A stretch of DNA of 59,896 nucleotides from Oscillospiraceae bacterium (lineage in GTDB: Bacteria > Bacillota > Clostridia > Oscillospirales > Ruminococcaceae), in contig JAFXIC010000041.1 in NCBI GenBank assembly GCA_017533485.1, positions 1-59,896 on the forward strand, read 5' to 3'. The translations under genes were made by a program, and so were the position numbers. Position 1 is the first letter of the stretch. Every line of letters begins with the position of its first letter. The notes under the pieces were generated by a model. That model had not been told where the DNA came from, ran no database searches, and saw only the letters and a program-made list of their open reading frames with translations. This document shows positions 1 to 8,376 of the stretch, piece after piece.

Positions 1-432
1 GAACTTTGTTCTCACGTCTCCCCCTTACCCTATGGTTTTCCCCTTTCAAACCCCTTTCCGTTACCCATCCCCCTCTATTCGCGTGCAACGCAGATAAAAT
101 AGTTTAGATGAATTTTGCGTGCAGATGATTTCTGGTCTGTATTAGGTGTTCTGATTGTAGGATACAGTAGAAAAATCATGGGTTCAGTATAAGAGAGGAG
201 GGGATGAGTTGGAAGGGGGTACAAGGGGGAAAACCAGAAGGGGAGGAGAGAATGCGCGGGAGCGCTCTTTCCTCCCCTATGGGTGTCCCCCTTGATTCTT
301 TTCACGAATATAAAAAGAAAGGAGAAAACCCCTTTCCGCTACCCATCCCCCACTACCCGCGTGCTCTTGCGATAAAAATGGTTATAAAAAATCCGCGTGC
401 AGATGATTGATGTTCTGGATTGGGTGCGGTTG
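1..432. repeat. Modular dispersed repeat, copy 1 (modules A-B-C)
   Basis: Three blocks recur at 24276-24720. Module A (36-120) matches 24636-24720 with about 4 differences in 85 bases. Module B (186-324) matches about 24416-24555 almost perfectly. Module C (about 324-430) is a diverged match to 24279-24384. The first bases (8-23) also match 24589-24604, so the element probably begins before the window. Modules A and C share the core CCCCTTTCCG(T/C)TACCCATC. No gene is credible here. Short open frames through module B follow the repeat and lack coding signs. Confidence 0.85.
222..294. repeat. Long nested hairpin in repeat module B, copy 1
   Basis: The outer arms CAAGGGGG (222-229) and CCCCCTTG (287-294) pair perfectly. 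The inner arms at 240-251 and 266-277 pair over 12 bases with one mismatch. They close on GCGC (254-257), a GGGA loop and GCGC (262-265). The same fold is conserved at 24452-24524. Confidence 0.8.
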
Positions 433-452
433 TTTGGGATATGACAGGAAAA

Positions 453-1433
453 TTATGATTCTGGCTTTGAGAAATCGACAAAGGATAAATTGAGATCCAC
501 ATCGCCTTCGATGCCCGCGACAGTCCCCTTACAGCTGTACTGCCACATATCATAATCATAAATATAAGTCGGGCCATCGCCATATTCCGCGAGCCAGAAC
601 GGGTATTCCCGAAGCCGCGGCAGGTCATATTTCAGGAGAGCAGTCCGCTTATTCTGATAAATCATCGGTTGATATCCGAATTGCTCCATATTCTGACAGA
701 AGGTGAGCGTGCAGTTTGTGAGGGTATCGACAGAAACCTGATCGGTGCGTGCGCCGTCTTCGTCATCAAAGATAATCTCCCAGTCATAAGCGACAGGGTA
801 ATCGAGCGAAAGCCCCTCGAGCTGCTGCGCGGTAAAAATCGCTTCCTCCGCAGCTTCTTCTTCGGAGATTGCCTGTGAGAAGAAATATGCGCCGATCTTG
901 AGCCCGGCAGCCTTTGCCGCCTTATAATTCTCGTGGAATTTCACATCTCCGCGAATTTCGCCGCCGCCATAGGTACGGTTGCCGACGCGCAGCATCACAA
1001 ACTCGATGCCGTCCGCTTTGACTGCATTCCAATCGGTTACCGTGTTATGCGCAGAAATGTCGATGCCGGTGATGGCATTGTGGTTGCCGGCTTCATCGAA
1101 TGAGTGCATCCGTTTCGTATCGGGATTTTCCTTGAGCCGTTCATTGGGGTGGGTTGAGAGCGGTACATCCGCCAGAACCGGAAGCCAGATCTGACCATAG
1201 GTCGGATCCTGGAGAAAAATCTTATGACCGGAAAGCTCGTAGTGGTGATCGACCTCCGCGGGGAGATATTCGCCGGAGGGTGCACGCCCCTGCGTGGTGT
1301 AGACGAGCATTTCATTGAGTTCTTTGGTGTGTCTGCGTTCGCGCAGAAGCGCAGCGGCAAGAATAGAAGTGCTGACAGCGAAGAACGCGGCGGAGCCGAG
1401 TAATGCCATCACACGAGCGGAATGGTTTGGCAT
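453..1433 (-). CDS. Membrane-anchored GH25 muramidase (lysozyme-like)
   Basis: The 326-residue product has a hydrophobic N-terminal segment (about residues 6-30), a linker region and a C-terminal glycoside hydrolase family 25 domain from about residue 120. GH25 acidic residues are visible in GIDIS (Asp125) and PVAYDWEI (Asp217, Glu219), with the usual barrel-strand spacing. The family hydrolyses the MurNAc-GlcNAc bond of peptidoglycan. The uncleaved N-terminus suggests action at the outer membrane face. I start at MPNHS because GAAAGGA sits just upstream; a frame-open upstream start would add 19 residues without a good site. A consensus promoter lies at 1476-1504. The stop codon lies about 20 bases from repeat module C. 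Confidence 0.85.
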   Translation of the reverse strand: MPNHSARVMALLGSAAFFAVSTSILAAALLRERRHTKELNEMLVYTTQGRAPSGEYLPAEVDHHYELSGHKIFLQDPTYGQIWLPVLADVPLSTHPNERLKENPDTKRMHSFDEAGNHNAITGIDISAHNTVTDWNAVKADGIEFVMLRVGNRTYGGGEIRGDVKFHENYKAAKAAGLKIGAYFFSQAISEEEAAEEAIFTAQQLEGLSLDYPVAYDWEIIFDDEDGARTDQVSVDTLTNCTLTFCQNMEQFGYQPMIYQNKRTALLKYDLPRLREYPFWLAEYGDGPTYIYDYDMWQYSCKGTVAGIEGDVDLNLSFVDFSKPES

Positions 1434-1475
1434 ATGGATTTCCTTTCTTGGGATTCGGGAAAATAATCTGAAAAT

Positions 1476-1504
1476 ATTATAACATAGCATTGTCGAAAAA
1501 GCAA
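1476..1504 (-). promoter_or_regulatory. SigA-type promoter for the GH25 gene
   Basis: On the minus strand, TTGCTT (1499-1504) and TATAAT (1476-1481) are separated by 17 bases, about 40 bases upstream of the start codon. Confidence 0.65.
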
Positions 1505-1584
1505 GGATTTTGCAGATTTTTTCCCGATATCATAAAGGAGAAGAAAGCCGCATAGAATTGGTTAGCATAGGGGAGGGATAGGAT

Positions 1585-2043
1585 ATGCGGGCGGTGTGGA
1601 AATCAGTGCTGACGGTAGGGATAATGGGGTCGGTGGCTGGAATGGCAGGAATGGCATGGCTGTACAGTGTGATAGATTTTCCGGTATCATGGCTTCGTGT
1701 GCTGGCGGCAATTCCGCTGCTGGGCGGTACTATCAGCTCCGGAGTGGTTGCCGGAAGAACAGCGCGGCGTCATGGGCTGTACATCGGCGGGTGGTGCGGC
1801 GTGATTCTGACCGCATTCTGGTACTGTGCGGCGAGTATCCATGCAGGCAGATTGGTGCTGCCATTTTTATTTTTCGTCATGATTCCTGCCGGTATGGCAG
1901 GGGGTACGATCGGCGTCAATCTTCCGCCGTATGCGATTCGTCGTCGGCTGCATTCCCCTCAGCGGATCGGAAGGCAGACAAAGCTTTGGCTGGCGGCACT
2001 GCGGAAGCCGCCGAAATACAAAAATCAAACCCCCGATGTATAG
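1585..2043 (+). CDS. Small polytopic membrane protein, TIGR04086/YrzE-like
   Basis: The 152-residue protein has four predicted membrane helices in its first 110 residues, with glycine-rich packing (LLGGTISSGVVAGR near residues 45-58), and ends in a basic cytoplasmic tail. Length and the helix-GxxxSG-helix pattern resemble the TIGR04086 family of uncharacterised Firmicute membrane proteins. No catalytic motif is visible. It is preceded by GGGAGGGATAGGAT before the ATG, and its stop codon lies inside a terminator hairpin. It appears monocistronic. Function is unknown. Confidence 0.7.
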   Translation: MRAVWKSVLTVGIMGSVAGMAGMAWLYSVIDFPVSWLRVLAAIPLLGGTISSGVVAGRTARRHGLYIGGWCGVILTAFWYCAASIHAGRLVLPFLFFVMIPAGMAGGTIGVNLPPYAIRRRLHSPQRIGRQTKLWLAALRKPPKYKNQTPDV

Positions 2044-2056
2044 AAACATCGGGGGT
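2029..2056. terminator. Bidirectional intrinsic terminator
   Basis: ACCCCCGATGT (2029-2039) and ACATCGGGGGT (2046-2056) form an 11-bp stem with T-rich flanks on both sides. It ends the 1585-2043 gene and also faces the small minus-strand ORF at 2083-2184. The hairpin loop contains the plus-strand stop codon. Confidence 0.85.
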
Positions 2057-2082
2057 ATTTTGGGTGAACTTTTCTGCTTTTC

Positions 2083-2184
2083 TCAGAACATATAAATCAG
2101 CATCGAAACGACCGAAATGACGGCGACACCGCTCCAGATTGCAGCAGGCTTGTTGGATGCCAAAGCAGACAATTTGTGTTTCAT
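2083..2184 (-). CDS. 33-residue single-pass membrane peptide
   Basis: A short minus-strand frame starts at an ATG with GGAGGG spaced 7 bases upstream. It encodes a basic N-terminus (MKHKLSALASNKPAA) followed by a hydrophobic segment (about residues 16-32) and stops directly after it. The good ribosome site, the membrane-peptide layout and the convergent terminator at 2029-2056 support a real gene. I recognise no family. It could be a small regulator of a membrane complex or a type I toxin-like peptide, but nothing decides this. Confidence 0.5.
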   Translation of the reverse strand: MKHKLSALASNKPAAIWSGVAVISVVSMLIYMF

Positions 2185-2548
2185 GCGCAATTCCCTCCAT
2201 TATTCACATATCTTTTCTCTGAGCCCCAAAAAATTTTCTTTCTTTTTAGATATAGCATATAAAACACTATATCCTGATTTGTCTATAATACCATATAAGA
2301 ATGAATTTGTCAAGGATGCCTTCTGTATTTTGGTAATATGAAATAAATGTGAACGGGAAAAATTGTTTCTTTGGTCAGAATGCTGGATAATATCGTGCGG
2401 AAATATCGTATTATCAGGCTTTTAGGAAAATGGGAATAAACGCCGGCACAGAGTGTGCCGGATTTTGTATGATGAAATATCGAATGTATGGCCTGCGGCG
2501 GATGGGAGAAAGCCGGAAATTCTTTGGGGAGAACCTACAAATAATGAC
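2185..2548. other. Non-coding gap upstream of the marR-like gene
   Basis: This AT-rich interval contains no ORF with a ribosome site. The only structure seen is a perfect hairpin at 2443-2461. Confidence 0.5.
2443..2461. terminator. Orphan hairpin resembling a terminator
   Basis: CCGGCACA (2443-2450) and TGTGCCGG (2454-2461) form a perfect 8-bp stem with a GAG loop, followed by ATTTTG. No gene reads into it on the plus strand, so it may end a small untranslated RNA or be a relic. Confidence 0.4.
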
Positions 2549-2577
2549 TTGACAATTTTTGCAAACTGCTGTATAAT
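2549..2577 (+). promoter_or_regulatory. Consensus promoter of the marR-ABC operon
   Basis: Perfect TTGACA (2549-2554) and TATAAT (2572-2577) are separated by 17 bases, about 50 bases before the marR-like start. Confidence 0.85.
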
Positions 2578-2609
2578 GTTCGAGTAGAAACTGTTCGAAG
2601 GCGAACATT
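2575..2609 (+). promoter_or_regulatory. Probable MarR operator overlapping the -10 box
   Basis: TGTTCG-AAGG-CGAACA (2592-2607) is a perfect inverted repeat. A further half site AATGTTCG (2575-2582) overlaps the -10 box and pairs with CGAACATT (2602-2609). Such placement is typical of autorepressed MarR promoters. Confidence 0.65.
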
Positions 2610-2626
2610 CGGAAAGAGGTGAAACT

Positions 2627-3064
2627 ATGTCACAGCAGGTAGGAATTACAAAAAAAATGTGTATGCTGAGCAACGCCATCCGAAAACATCTTTCCCGTTC
2701 CCCGATCCGACAGGAAGTCGAGGAGGTTACGGGTGCAAACGGCTGGATTATCGCATATTTGTGTGACAACGAGGAACGGGAGGTATATCAGCGCGACCTC
2801 GAGCGGGAATTCGGGATCAATCGCTCTACGACCTCGAAGATGCTGGCACGGATGGAAGCCAGCGGACTCGTCAGACGCGTCAAGGTCTTTGCGGATGATC
2901 GTCTGAAACGGATTGTGCTGACGGAAAAATCGAAACAGCTCGCGGAAAAAATCCGTGCGGACAATCTGCTGACGGAACAAAAGCTGCTGCAGGGCTTCAC
3001 GGCTGAGGAAATACGGCAGTTCGAGGATTATATGCAGCGGATGCTGAAAAACATTTCAGAATAA
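2627..3064 (+). CDS. MarR-family transcriptional regulator
   Basis: The 145-residue protein shows the MarR winged-helix layout. The recognition region is EREFGINRSTTSKMLARMEASGLVRR (about residues 60-85; DNA-binding helix NRSTTSKML), followed by a wing with DDRLKRIVLT. It very likely represses its own promoter and the two ABC exporter genes downstream, with a ligand relieving repression. The start is set by AAAGAGGTGAA before the ATG. The first ABC gene follows 20 bases after the stop, so the three genes form one operon. The ligand is unknown. Confidence 0.88.
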   Translation: MSQQVGITKKMCMLSNAIRKHLSRSPIRQEVEEVTGANGWIIAYLCDNEEREVYQRDLEREFGINRSTTSKMLARMEASGLVRRVKVFADDRLKRIVLTEKSKQLAEKIRADNLLTEQKLLQGFTAEEIRQFEDYMQRMLKNISE

Positions 3065-3084
3065 ACGGGAGGAAATCTGTACTT

Positions 3085-4830
3085 ATGATTCGAACACTTG
3101 GAAAATGTGTGCGGGAATATAAAAAGCCAGCCGTCCTGACGATCATATTTATCGTGCTCGAGGCGGTCATCGAAACCTTTATTCCCTTTATCACAGCCAA
3201 TCTTGTAAACAGTATCAAGGACGGAACGGAGATGACTGCAATCATCAAAACCGGTCTGCTTCTGATTCTGATGGCAGCCATATCGCTGGGCTGCGGTGCA
3301 ACAGCAGGCGTGACCTGTGCGAAAGCGTCCACAGGCTTTTCGAAAAATGTACGGCATGATGTATTCGCAAAGATCCAGACCTTTTCGTTCCGGAATATCG
3401 ACAAATTCTCGACGGCATCTCTGGTGACGCGGCTGACAACAGACGTCAATAACCTCCAGATGGCATTTATGATGCTGATCCGGATTGCAGTCCGTGCGCC
3501 TCTTTTGCTGATATTTGCCTTTGTCATGGCATTTGTGATGGGCGGAAAGCTCGCGGTAACCTTTGTCATTGTCATTCCGTTCCTGACGTTCGGACTGCTG
3601 ACGGTCGCACATTTTGCGATGCCGGCATTCCGCCGTGTGTTCAAGAAATATGACCGTCTGAATGAATCCATTGAAGAGAATGTCCGCGGAATGCGCGTCA
3701 TCAAGGGATTCTCGCGTGAGCCGTATGAAAAGAAGAAATTTGGTGCTGCGGCGGAAAGTATCTGTCAGGACTTTACGAAAGCGGAACGCATTGTTGCACT
3801 GAACGGCCCGATTATGCAGATCTGCGTATACTTCAATATGGTATTCATCCTGTCGGTCGGCTCGAAGCTTGTGATCTCTGATCTGGGCCAGACGATTGAT
3901 GTCGGTCAGATTTCTGCAATGCTGACATACGGTATGCAGATTCTGATGCAGCTGATGATGCTGTCGATGATTTATGTCATGCTGACCATGTCGGCAGAAT
4001 CCATCCGCCGACTTTGCGAGGTGCTCGACGAAACACCCGCAATCGCAAATCCGGAGAATGCCGTAACAGAAGTTCGTGACGGTTCGATTGAATTTACCGA
4101 TGTCAACTTCAAATATTCCGAAAAGGCAAAAAAATATGCGCTGTTTGATATTGACCTGAAAATCGAATCGGGAATGACAGTCGGTATCATCGGCGGTACC
4201 GGTTCCAGTAAATCAACGCTGGTACAGCTGATTCCGCGTCTGTATGATGTGACGGTCGGAAGCGTCAGGGTCGGCGGCGTGGATGTCAGAGAATATGACC
4301 TTGATACGCTCCGCAACAGCGTTTCGATGGTTTTACAGAAAAACGTGCTCTTTTCGGGTACCATCCGTGAGAACCTGCGCTGGGGCAATCCCGATGCAAC
4401 CGATGCGGAGATGGAGGAAGCGTGTAAGCTTTCCCAGGCGCATGAATTTGTGATGGGATTTGCCGACGGGTATGACACAAAAATCGAACAGGGCGGTACG
4501 AATGTATCCGGCGGTCAGAAACAGCGGCTTTGTATTGCGCGTGCATTGCTGAAAAAGCCGAAGATTCTGATTCTGGATGATTCCACGAGTGCGGTTGATA
4601 CAAAAACCGATGCGCTGATTCGTGCCGGCTTCGAGAAATATATTCCGGATACGACAAAGATTATTATTGCCCAGCGTGTTGCGTCGGTACAGAATGCCGA
4701 TCTGATTCTAGTGATGGACAACGGAAAGATTTCTGCGATGGGTAAGCATGACGAGCTGCTGAAAACGAGTGAGATTTACCGCGAGGTATATGAACAGCAG
4801 ACGAATGGAGGTGACGGAGATGCCGCGTAA
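3085..4830 (+). CDS. ABC exporter half-transporter with degenerate ATP site
   Basis: The 581-residue type IV (B-subfamily) exporter half has an N-terminal six-helix membrane domain and a C-terminal ATPase domain from about residue 330. The P-loop reads GGTGSSKST and the signature NVSGGQKQR. The Walker B end is LILDDSTS, with Asp where the catalytic Glu normally sits, and the switch histidine is replaced by Gln (IAQRVAS). This is the pattern of the non-hydrolysing partner in heterodimeric exporters such as LmrCD or TM287/288. It overlaps the next gene by 11 bases, which fits a fixed 1:1 pair. The cargo may be a drug, lipid or peptide. Confidence 0.9.
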   Translation: MIRTLGKCVREYKKPAVLTIIFIVLEAVIETFIPFITANLVNSIKDGTEMTAIIKTGLLLILMAAISLGCGATAGVTCAKASTGFSKNVRHDVFAKIQTFSFRNIDKFSTASLVTRLTTDVNNLQMAFMMLIRIAVRAPLLLIFAFVMAFVMGGKLAVTFVIVIPFLTFGLLTVAHFAMPAFRRVFKKYDRLNESIEENVRGMRVIKGFSREPYEKKKFGAAAESICQDFTKAERIVALNGPIMQICVYFNMVFILSVGSKLVISDLGQTIDVGQISAMLTYGMQILMQLMMLSMIYVMLTMSAESIRRLCEVLDETPAIANPENAVTEVRDGSIEFTDVNFKYSEKAKKYALFDIDLKIESGMTVGIIGGTGSSKSTLVQLIPRLYDVTVGSVRVGGVDVREYDLDTLRNSVSMVLQKNVLFSGTIRENLRWGNPDATDAEMEEACKLSQAHEFVMGFADGYDTKIEQGGTNVSGGQKQRLCIARALLKKPKILILDDSTSAVDTKTDALIRAGFEKYIPDTTKIIIAQRVASVQNADLILVMDNGKISAMGKHDELLKTSEIYREVYEQQTNGGDGDAA

Positions 4831-6745
4831 TCCGAAAGTCTACGGTGCACCCAAAAAACCGGGCGAAGCTTTGAAATCACTGAAACGGATTGTGAAAATG
4901 CTGTATGGCTTTTATCCGGTGCTGGTTCCCGTTACAATCTTCTGTATTATCTTTTCGGCAGCCGTTTCCTCTGTGCCCGCAATCTTCGTTCAGAAGGTGA
5001 CGGCGGATATCGCAGAGTATTCCCAGACGGGCGACTGGGAAGCAGCAAAGGCTGTGATCTTCCCGAAAATCGGGATTCTGATCGGACTGTATGTCCTTTC
5101 GATTGCCGCGATTACGATCTATCAGCAGCTGATGGCGTATATGACGCATGGCTTCCTCAATCATATGCGCTGTGCAATGTTTGACGGGATGCAGGATCTC
5201 CCGATTTCCTATTTCGATACCCATAAGCACGGCGATATCATGAGTTATTATACGAATGATATCGACACACTCCGCCAGCTTGTATCCCAGTCGATCCCGA
5301 CGCTGATTCAGGCAGGCTCGATTGTACTGTTTGTGCTTTCGATTATGCTCTATTACAGCATCTGGCTGACGCTGGTGGTGCTGGGCGGTGTATTTCTGAT
5401 GATGCTGGTTTCCGGAAAAGTCGGCGGCGGCTCCGCGAAATACTTTGTCCGCCAGCAGCAGTCTGTTGGTAAACAGGAAGGCTTTGTACAGGAGATGATG
5501 AACGGTCAGAAGGTCATCAAGGTCTTTTGTCATGAGACGGAAAGCCGCGAAGCATTTGACGCACTGAACAATACGCTTTGTGAGGATAGTTACCGTGCAC
5601 ACGCCTATGCAAATATTCTGGGGCCTGTGATCATGAATATCGGTAATGTGCTGTATGTGATTATTGCAACAGTCGGCGGTTTGTTCCTGACCTGCGGGCT
5701 GAAGAATTTCAGCCTTTCGGGAATTGCGTTCGGCATTGATATCGTGGTACCGTTTCTGAATATGACAAAGCAGTTTACCGGTAATGTCAATCAGGTTTCA
5801 CAGCAGGTCAATTCCATTATCATGGCGGTTGCAGGTGCCGAGCGTATCTTCGGACTGATGGATGAAAAGCCGGAAACGGATGATGGTTATGTGACGCTTG
5901 TGAATGCAGAAATTGACGCGGACGGAAATATCACCGAAACGACTGCGCGCACGCATCAGTGGGCGTGGAAGCATCCGCATACCGCAGATGGTACTGTGAC
6001 TTATACACCGCTGCGCGGAGAGGTGACGATGAACGAGGTGGATTTTGCGTATGTAGAGGGAAAGAATGTCCTCCACGACGTTTCCGTATACGCAGAACCG
6101 GGTCAGAAAATTGCATTTGTCGGTGCGACGGGTGCGGGAAAAACAACAATCACCAACCTGATTAACCGTTTCTATGACATTGCCGACGGAAAAATCCGGT
6201 ATGACGGAATCAATATCAATAAAATTAAAAAATCGGATCTGCGGCGATCCTTAGGTATCGTGCTTCAGGAAACGAATCTCTTTACGGGAAGTGTAATGGA
6301 CAATATCCGTTACGGAAGACTGGACGCAACCGATGAAGAATGCCGGGAAGCCGCGCGTCTGGCGGGCGCAGATGATTTCATCTCCCGACTGCCGGAGGGA
6401 TATGAAACCGAGCTGACGAATAACGGCGCGAACCTCTCACAGGGTCAGCGTCAGCTGATTGCGATTGCAAGAGCCGCTGTTGCCGATCCGCCTGTCATGA
6501 TACTGGACGAAGCAACTTCCTCGATTGATACGCGTACCGAAGCGATTGTCCAGCGTGGAATGGATGCACTGATGAAGGGAAGAACCGTATTTGTCATCGC
6601 ACACAGATTATCTACCGTCAAAAATTCCGATGTCATCATGGTACTCGACCACGGACGGATTATCGAACGCGGCAGCCATGAGAAGCTGATTGCCGAGAAA
6701 GGCACATATTATCAGCTCTATACCGGTGCATTCGAACTCGAATAA
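4820..6745 (+). CDS. ABC exporter half-transporter with intact ATP site
   Basis: The 641-residue partner has a six-helix membrane domain and an ATPase domain with GATGAGKTT, NLSQGQRQL, ILDEATSS and IAHRLST, so every catalytic motif is complete. Between the two domains (roughly residues 345-395) lies an insertion rich in Thr, Asp and Trp, also seen in LmrD/TM288-type subunits. The ATG at 4820 has GGAGGTGACGGAG in front of it; upstream in-frame starts lie inside the preceding gene and lack such a site. The heterodimer probably exports the compound sensed by the MarR protein. Confidence 0.9.
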   Translation: MPRNPKVYGAPKKPGEALKSLKRIVKMLYGFYPVLVPVTIFCIIFSAAVSSVPAIFVQKVTADIAEYSQTGDWEAAKAVIFPKIGILIGLYVLSIAAITIYQQLMAYMTHGFLNHMRCAMFDGMQDLPISYFDTHKHGDIMSYYTNDIDTLRQLVSQSIPTLIQAGSIVLFVLSIMLYYSIWLTLVVLGGVFLMMLVSGKVGGGSAKYFVRQQQSVGKQEGFVQEMMNGQKVIKVFCHETESREAFDALNNTLCEDSYRAHAYANILGPVIMNIGNVLYVIIATVGGLFLTCGLKNFSLSGIAFGIDIVVPFLNMTKQFTGNVNQVSQQVNSIIMAVAGAERIFGLMDEKPETDDGYVTLVNAEIDADGNITETTARTHQWAWKHPHTADGTVTYTPLRGEVTMNEVDFAYVEGKNVLHDVSVYAEPGQKIAFVGATGAGKTTITNLINRFYDIADGKIRYDGININKIKKSDLRRSLGIVLQETNLFTGSVMDNIRYGRLDATDEECREAARLAGADDFISRLPEGYETELTNNGANLSQGQRQLIAIARAAVADPPVMILDEATSSIDTRTEAIVQRGMDALMKGRTVFVIAHRLSTVKNSDVIMVLDHGRIIERGSHEKLIAEKGTYYQLYTGAFELE

Positions 6746-6757
6746 TCCCATATCAAA

Positions 6758-6796
6758 AAAACACCGCTCCGAAAATCATACGGAGCGGTGTTTTGT
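6758..6796. terminator. Bidirectional terminator between convergent genes
   Basis: AACACCGCTCCG (6760-6771) pairs with CGGAGCGGTGTT (6781-6792). T runs follow on both strands, so it serves the ABC operon and the minus-strand DHHW-like gene. Confidence 0.9.
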
Positions 6797-6810
6797 ATCT
6801 GCGGAAGGGT

Positions 6811-7848
6811 TCAGGTTTCGGGTTCCAATGCAGCAAAGCCATTGGCAGAAGCGAGGGTATCCGCACTGCAAAGGAGAAGTACCTGTGAATAGACATCCGC
6901 ATAGACCGAATGCAGATCTTTTGGCGTGGCAGAATTGAGATTTACAAAAGTCAGCGAACGATAATGCTGGGTCAGGAACGGGACAAAATTACTGCCGTAG
7001 CCGTCACTGATGACGAGGAGACTTTTGTCGTTATGCACGCCGGTCTCGACATTGAGAATCGGTTCCTGTTCAGCAAGGAAGATGCTGTGGGGATTTTCCG
7101 CAGTCGGTTCCTGGAAGAAGGAATCATAGGAAATACCGCTGAGCGGCGCGGTAATGGACTTGATTTCGGCACCGTCCTGACAGTAGTAGAGGTCGATGAT
7201 ATCGGCGTCAATCCCATCATATTGCGTTTCCTGATAAAAGACGCCGCGGAAGTCATTGATCCGGTGTTCGATATCATAACGGTCGAGACCGAGGTTTGCA
7301 AGCCCAAGCTTACGGATCGCGGTTTTATATGCACAAAATGCGCCGTAGCTTGTCCAGCGCGGATCGGTTCGGTAATATGCGTAGGAATCCCGTGCCGCAT
7401 ACATGGTGCCGTAGAGGTCGATCCAGCTGACATTTTCTCCGACTGCCTGTGCAGTTTCGGAAAGGAGTGTCTGTTCGCTTGCCTGCGGCGCATAGCTCGA
7501 AAGCGTATCGGAATAGATGCCGACAGCGGTCGGTGCAACCATCCAGTAGAGCGTACCGGAGAGGGAATCCGCATAGCTGTTGACGAGCCCGATATTATGC
7601 TGAACGGTTTCGGGATCGTAGCCGTAATTCTGGCGGATGATACGGTTATCGGTGATAAAATAGGAACCGATACAGTCTTTTCCGAGTGCAAGTGAGAGTT
7701 TCTGATAGCTCTGCTGGAGCTTCCGATAGAGCGGAACACATTCCGGTGTGTTTTTCAGCAGACCGCCGTTGATGACCGTGCCGATGGAAAAGAATGCTGT
7801 GGAAGCACAGATCACGGCTGCCGAGAGGAATGCAGTCAGGCGTTTCAA
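6811..7848 (-). CDS. DHHW-family protein lacking catalytic residues (pseudo-enzyme)
   Basis: The 345-residue protein has an N-terminal signal anchor (residues 3-25) and an AlgX/AlgJ-like SGNH fold of the DHHW family. Where the family has DHHW it reads TDPRW (residues 161-165). Where the nucleophile serine sits in KDSYG it reads SDGYG (281-285). The histidine and serine of the triad seen in AlgX are therefore both absent, although the surrounding sequence matches the intact paralogue at 9605-11512 (for example YRTDPRWTSYGAF against MRTDHHWSALGAF). A binding or scaffold role is inferred. The start is TTG with AGGAGG ten bases upstream. It is co-transcribed behind the GNAT gene. Confidence 0.75.
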   Translation of the reverse strand: MKRLTAFLSAAVICASTAFFSIGTVINGGLLKNTPECVPLYRKLQQSYQKLSLALGKDCIGSYFITDNRIIRQNYGYDPETVQHNIGLVNSYADSLSGTLYWMVAPTAVGIYSDTLSSYAPQASEQTLLSETAQAVGENVSWIDLYGTMYAARDSYAYYRTDPRWTSYGAFCAYKTAIRKLGLANLGLDRYDIEHRINDFRGVFYQETQYDGIDADIIDLYYCQDGAEIKSITAPLSGISYDSFFQEPTAENPHSIFLAEQEPILNVETGVHNDKSLLVISDGYGSNFVPFLTQHYRSLTFVNLNSATPKDLHSVYADVYSQVLLLCSADTLASANGFAALEPET

Positions 7849-7896
7849 GGATTTTCCGCCTCCTTTTGTTTTAGAAATGATGGGTATATGCTGTCC

Positions 7897-8337
7897 TCAA
7901 TGCTGTCTGAGGCCTTTGGTATCGGTGAGATCGAGGAGTACGAGTGTATCATTGGACGCCGGTTCGGGACGGAATCCGATTTTCTGAGCGAAAGCGGCTG
8001 CTTCATCCGTATCGGGGGATTTTGCGCGGAGAAAATATGCGCCCATTTCCATCACGGCACCGGCGGCGAGTCCGACGAGCATTCTTCCGACGCCCTGTCT
8101 GCGGTATTCGGGCAGTACGAACAGTCCGCAAAGCATTCCGCCTGTTGGCAGGAGATTCGGGAGTTTTCCATCGAGTGCGGCGAGTGCAATGATCTGACCA
8201 TCGAGTGTGGCAGCGAATACGATTTTATCAGCATCCGGCTGTAACGAGAGATTTGACGGGAGCATGGCGGTAATTGCCTGTGCGGACCAGTCGGTTTGTG
8301 TCATTTGATCTTTGCTGAGCTTTGCAAAGGTGAGCAT
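7897..8337 (-). CDS. GNAT-family N-acetyltransferase
   Basis: The 146-residue protein carries the acetyl-CoA-binding motif LFVLPEYRRQGVGRMLVG (about residues 71-88), preceded by a beta-strand and followed by AAAFAQKIGF, the usual GNAT motif B region. The family transfers acetyl groups to amines; the substrate here is unknown. GGGAGG lies seven bases before the ATG. A promoter diverging from birA is at 8377-8405. The DHHW-like gene starts 48 bases after its stop, so the two probably share a transcript. Confidence 0.8.
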   Translation of the reverse strand: MLTFAKLSKDQMTQTDWSAQAITAMLPSNLSLQPDADKIVFAATLDGQIIALAALDGKLPNLLPTGGMLCGLFVLPEYRRQGVGRMLVGLAAGAVMEMGAYFLRAKSPDTDEAAAFAQKIGFRPEPASNDTLVLLDLTDTKGLRQH

Positions 8338-8376
8338 AGAGATGCCTCCCTGTGATTGATATAGAATATTACCTCT

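Noticed and set aside
204-410. 68-residue frame MSWKGVQGG... in repeat copy 1
   Set aside because: It runs through the repeat module and hairpin and shows no coding pattern beyond repeat conservation. A near-identical frame occurs in copy 2 only as far as the repeat is shared.
2117-2341. 74-residue plus-strand frame
   Set aside because: It overlaps the better supported 33-residue minus-strand peptide and has no ribosome site.
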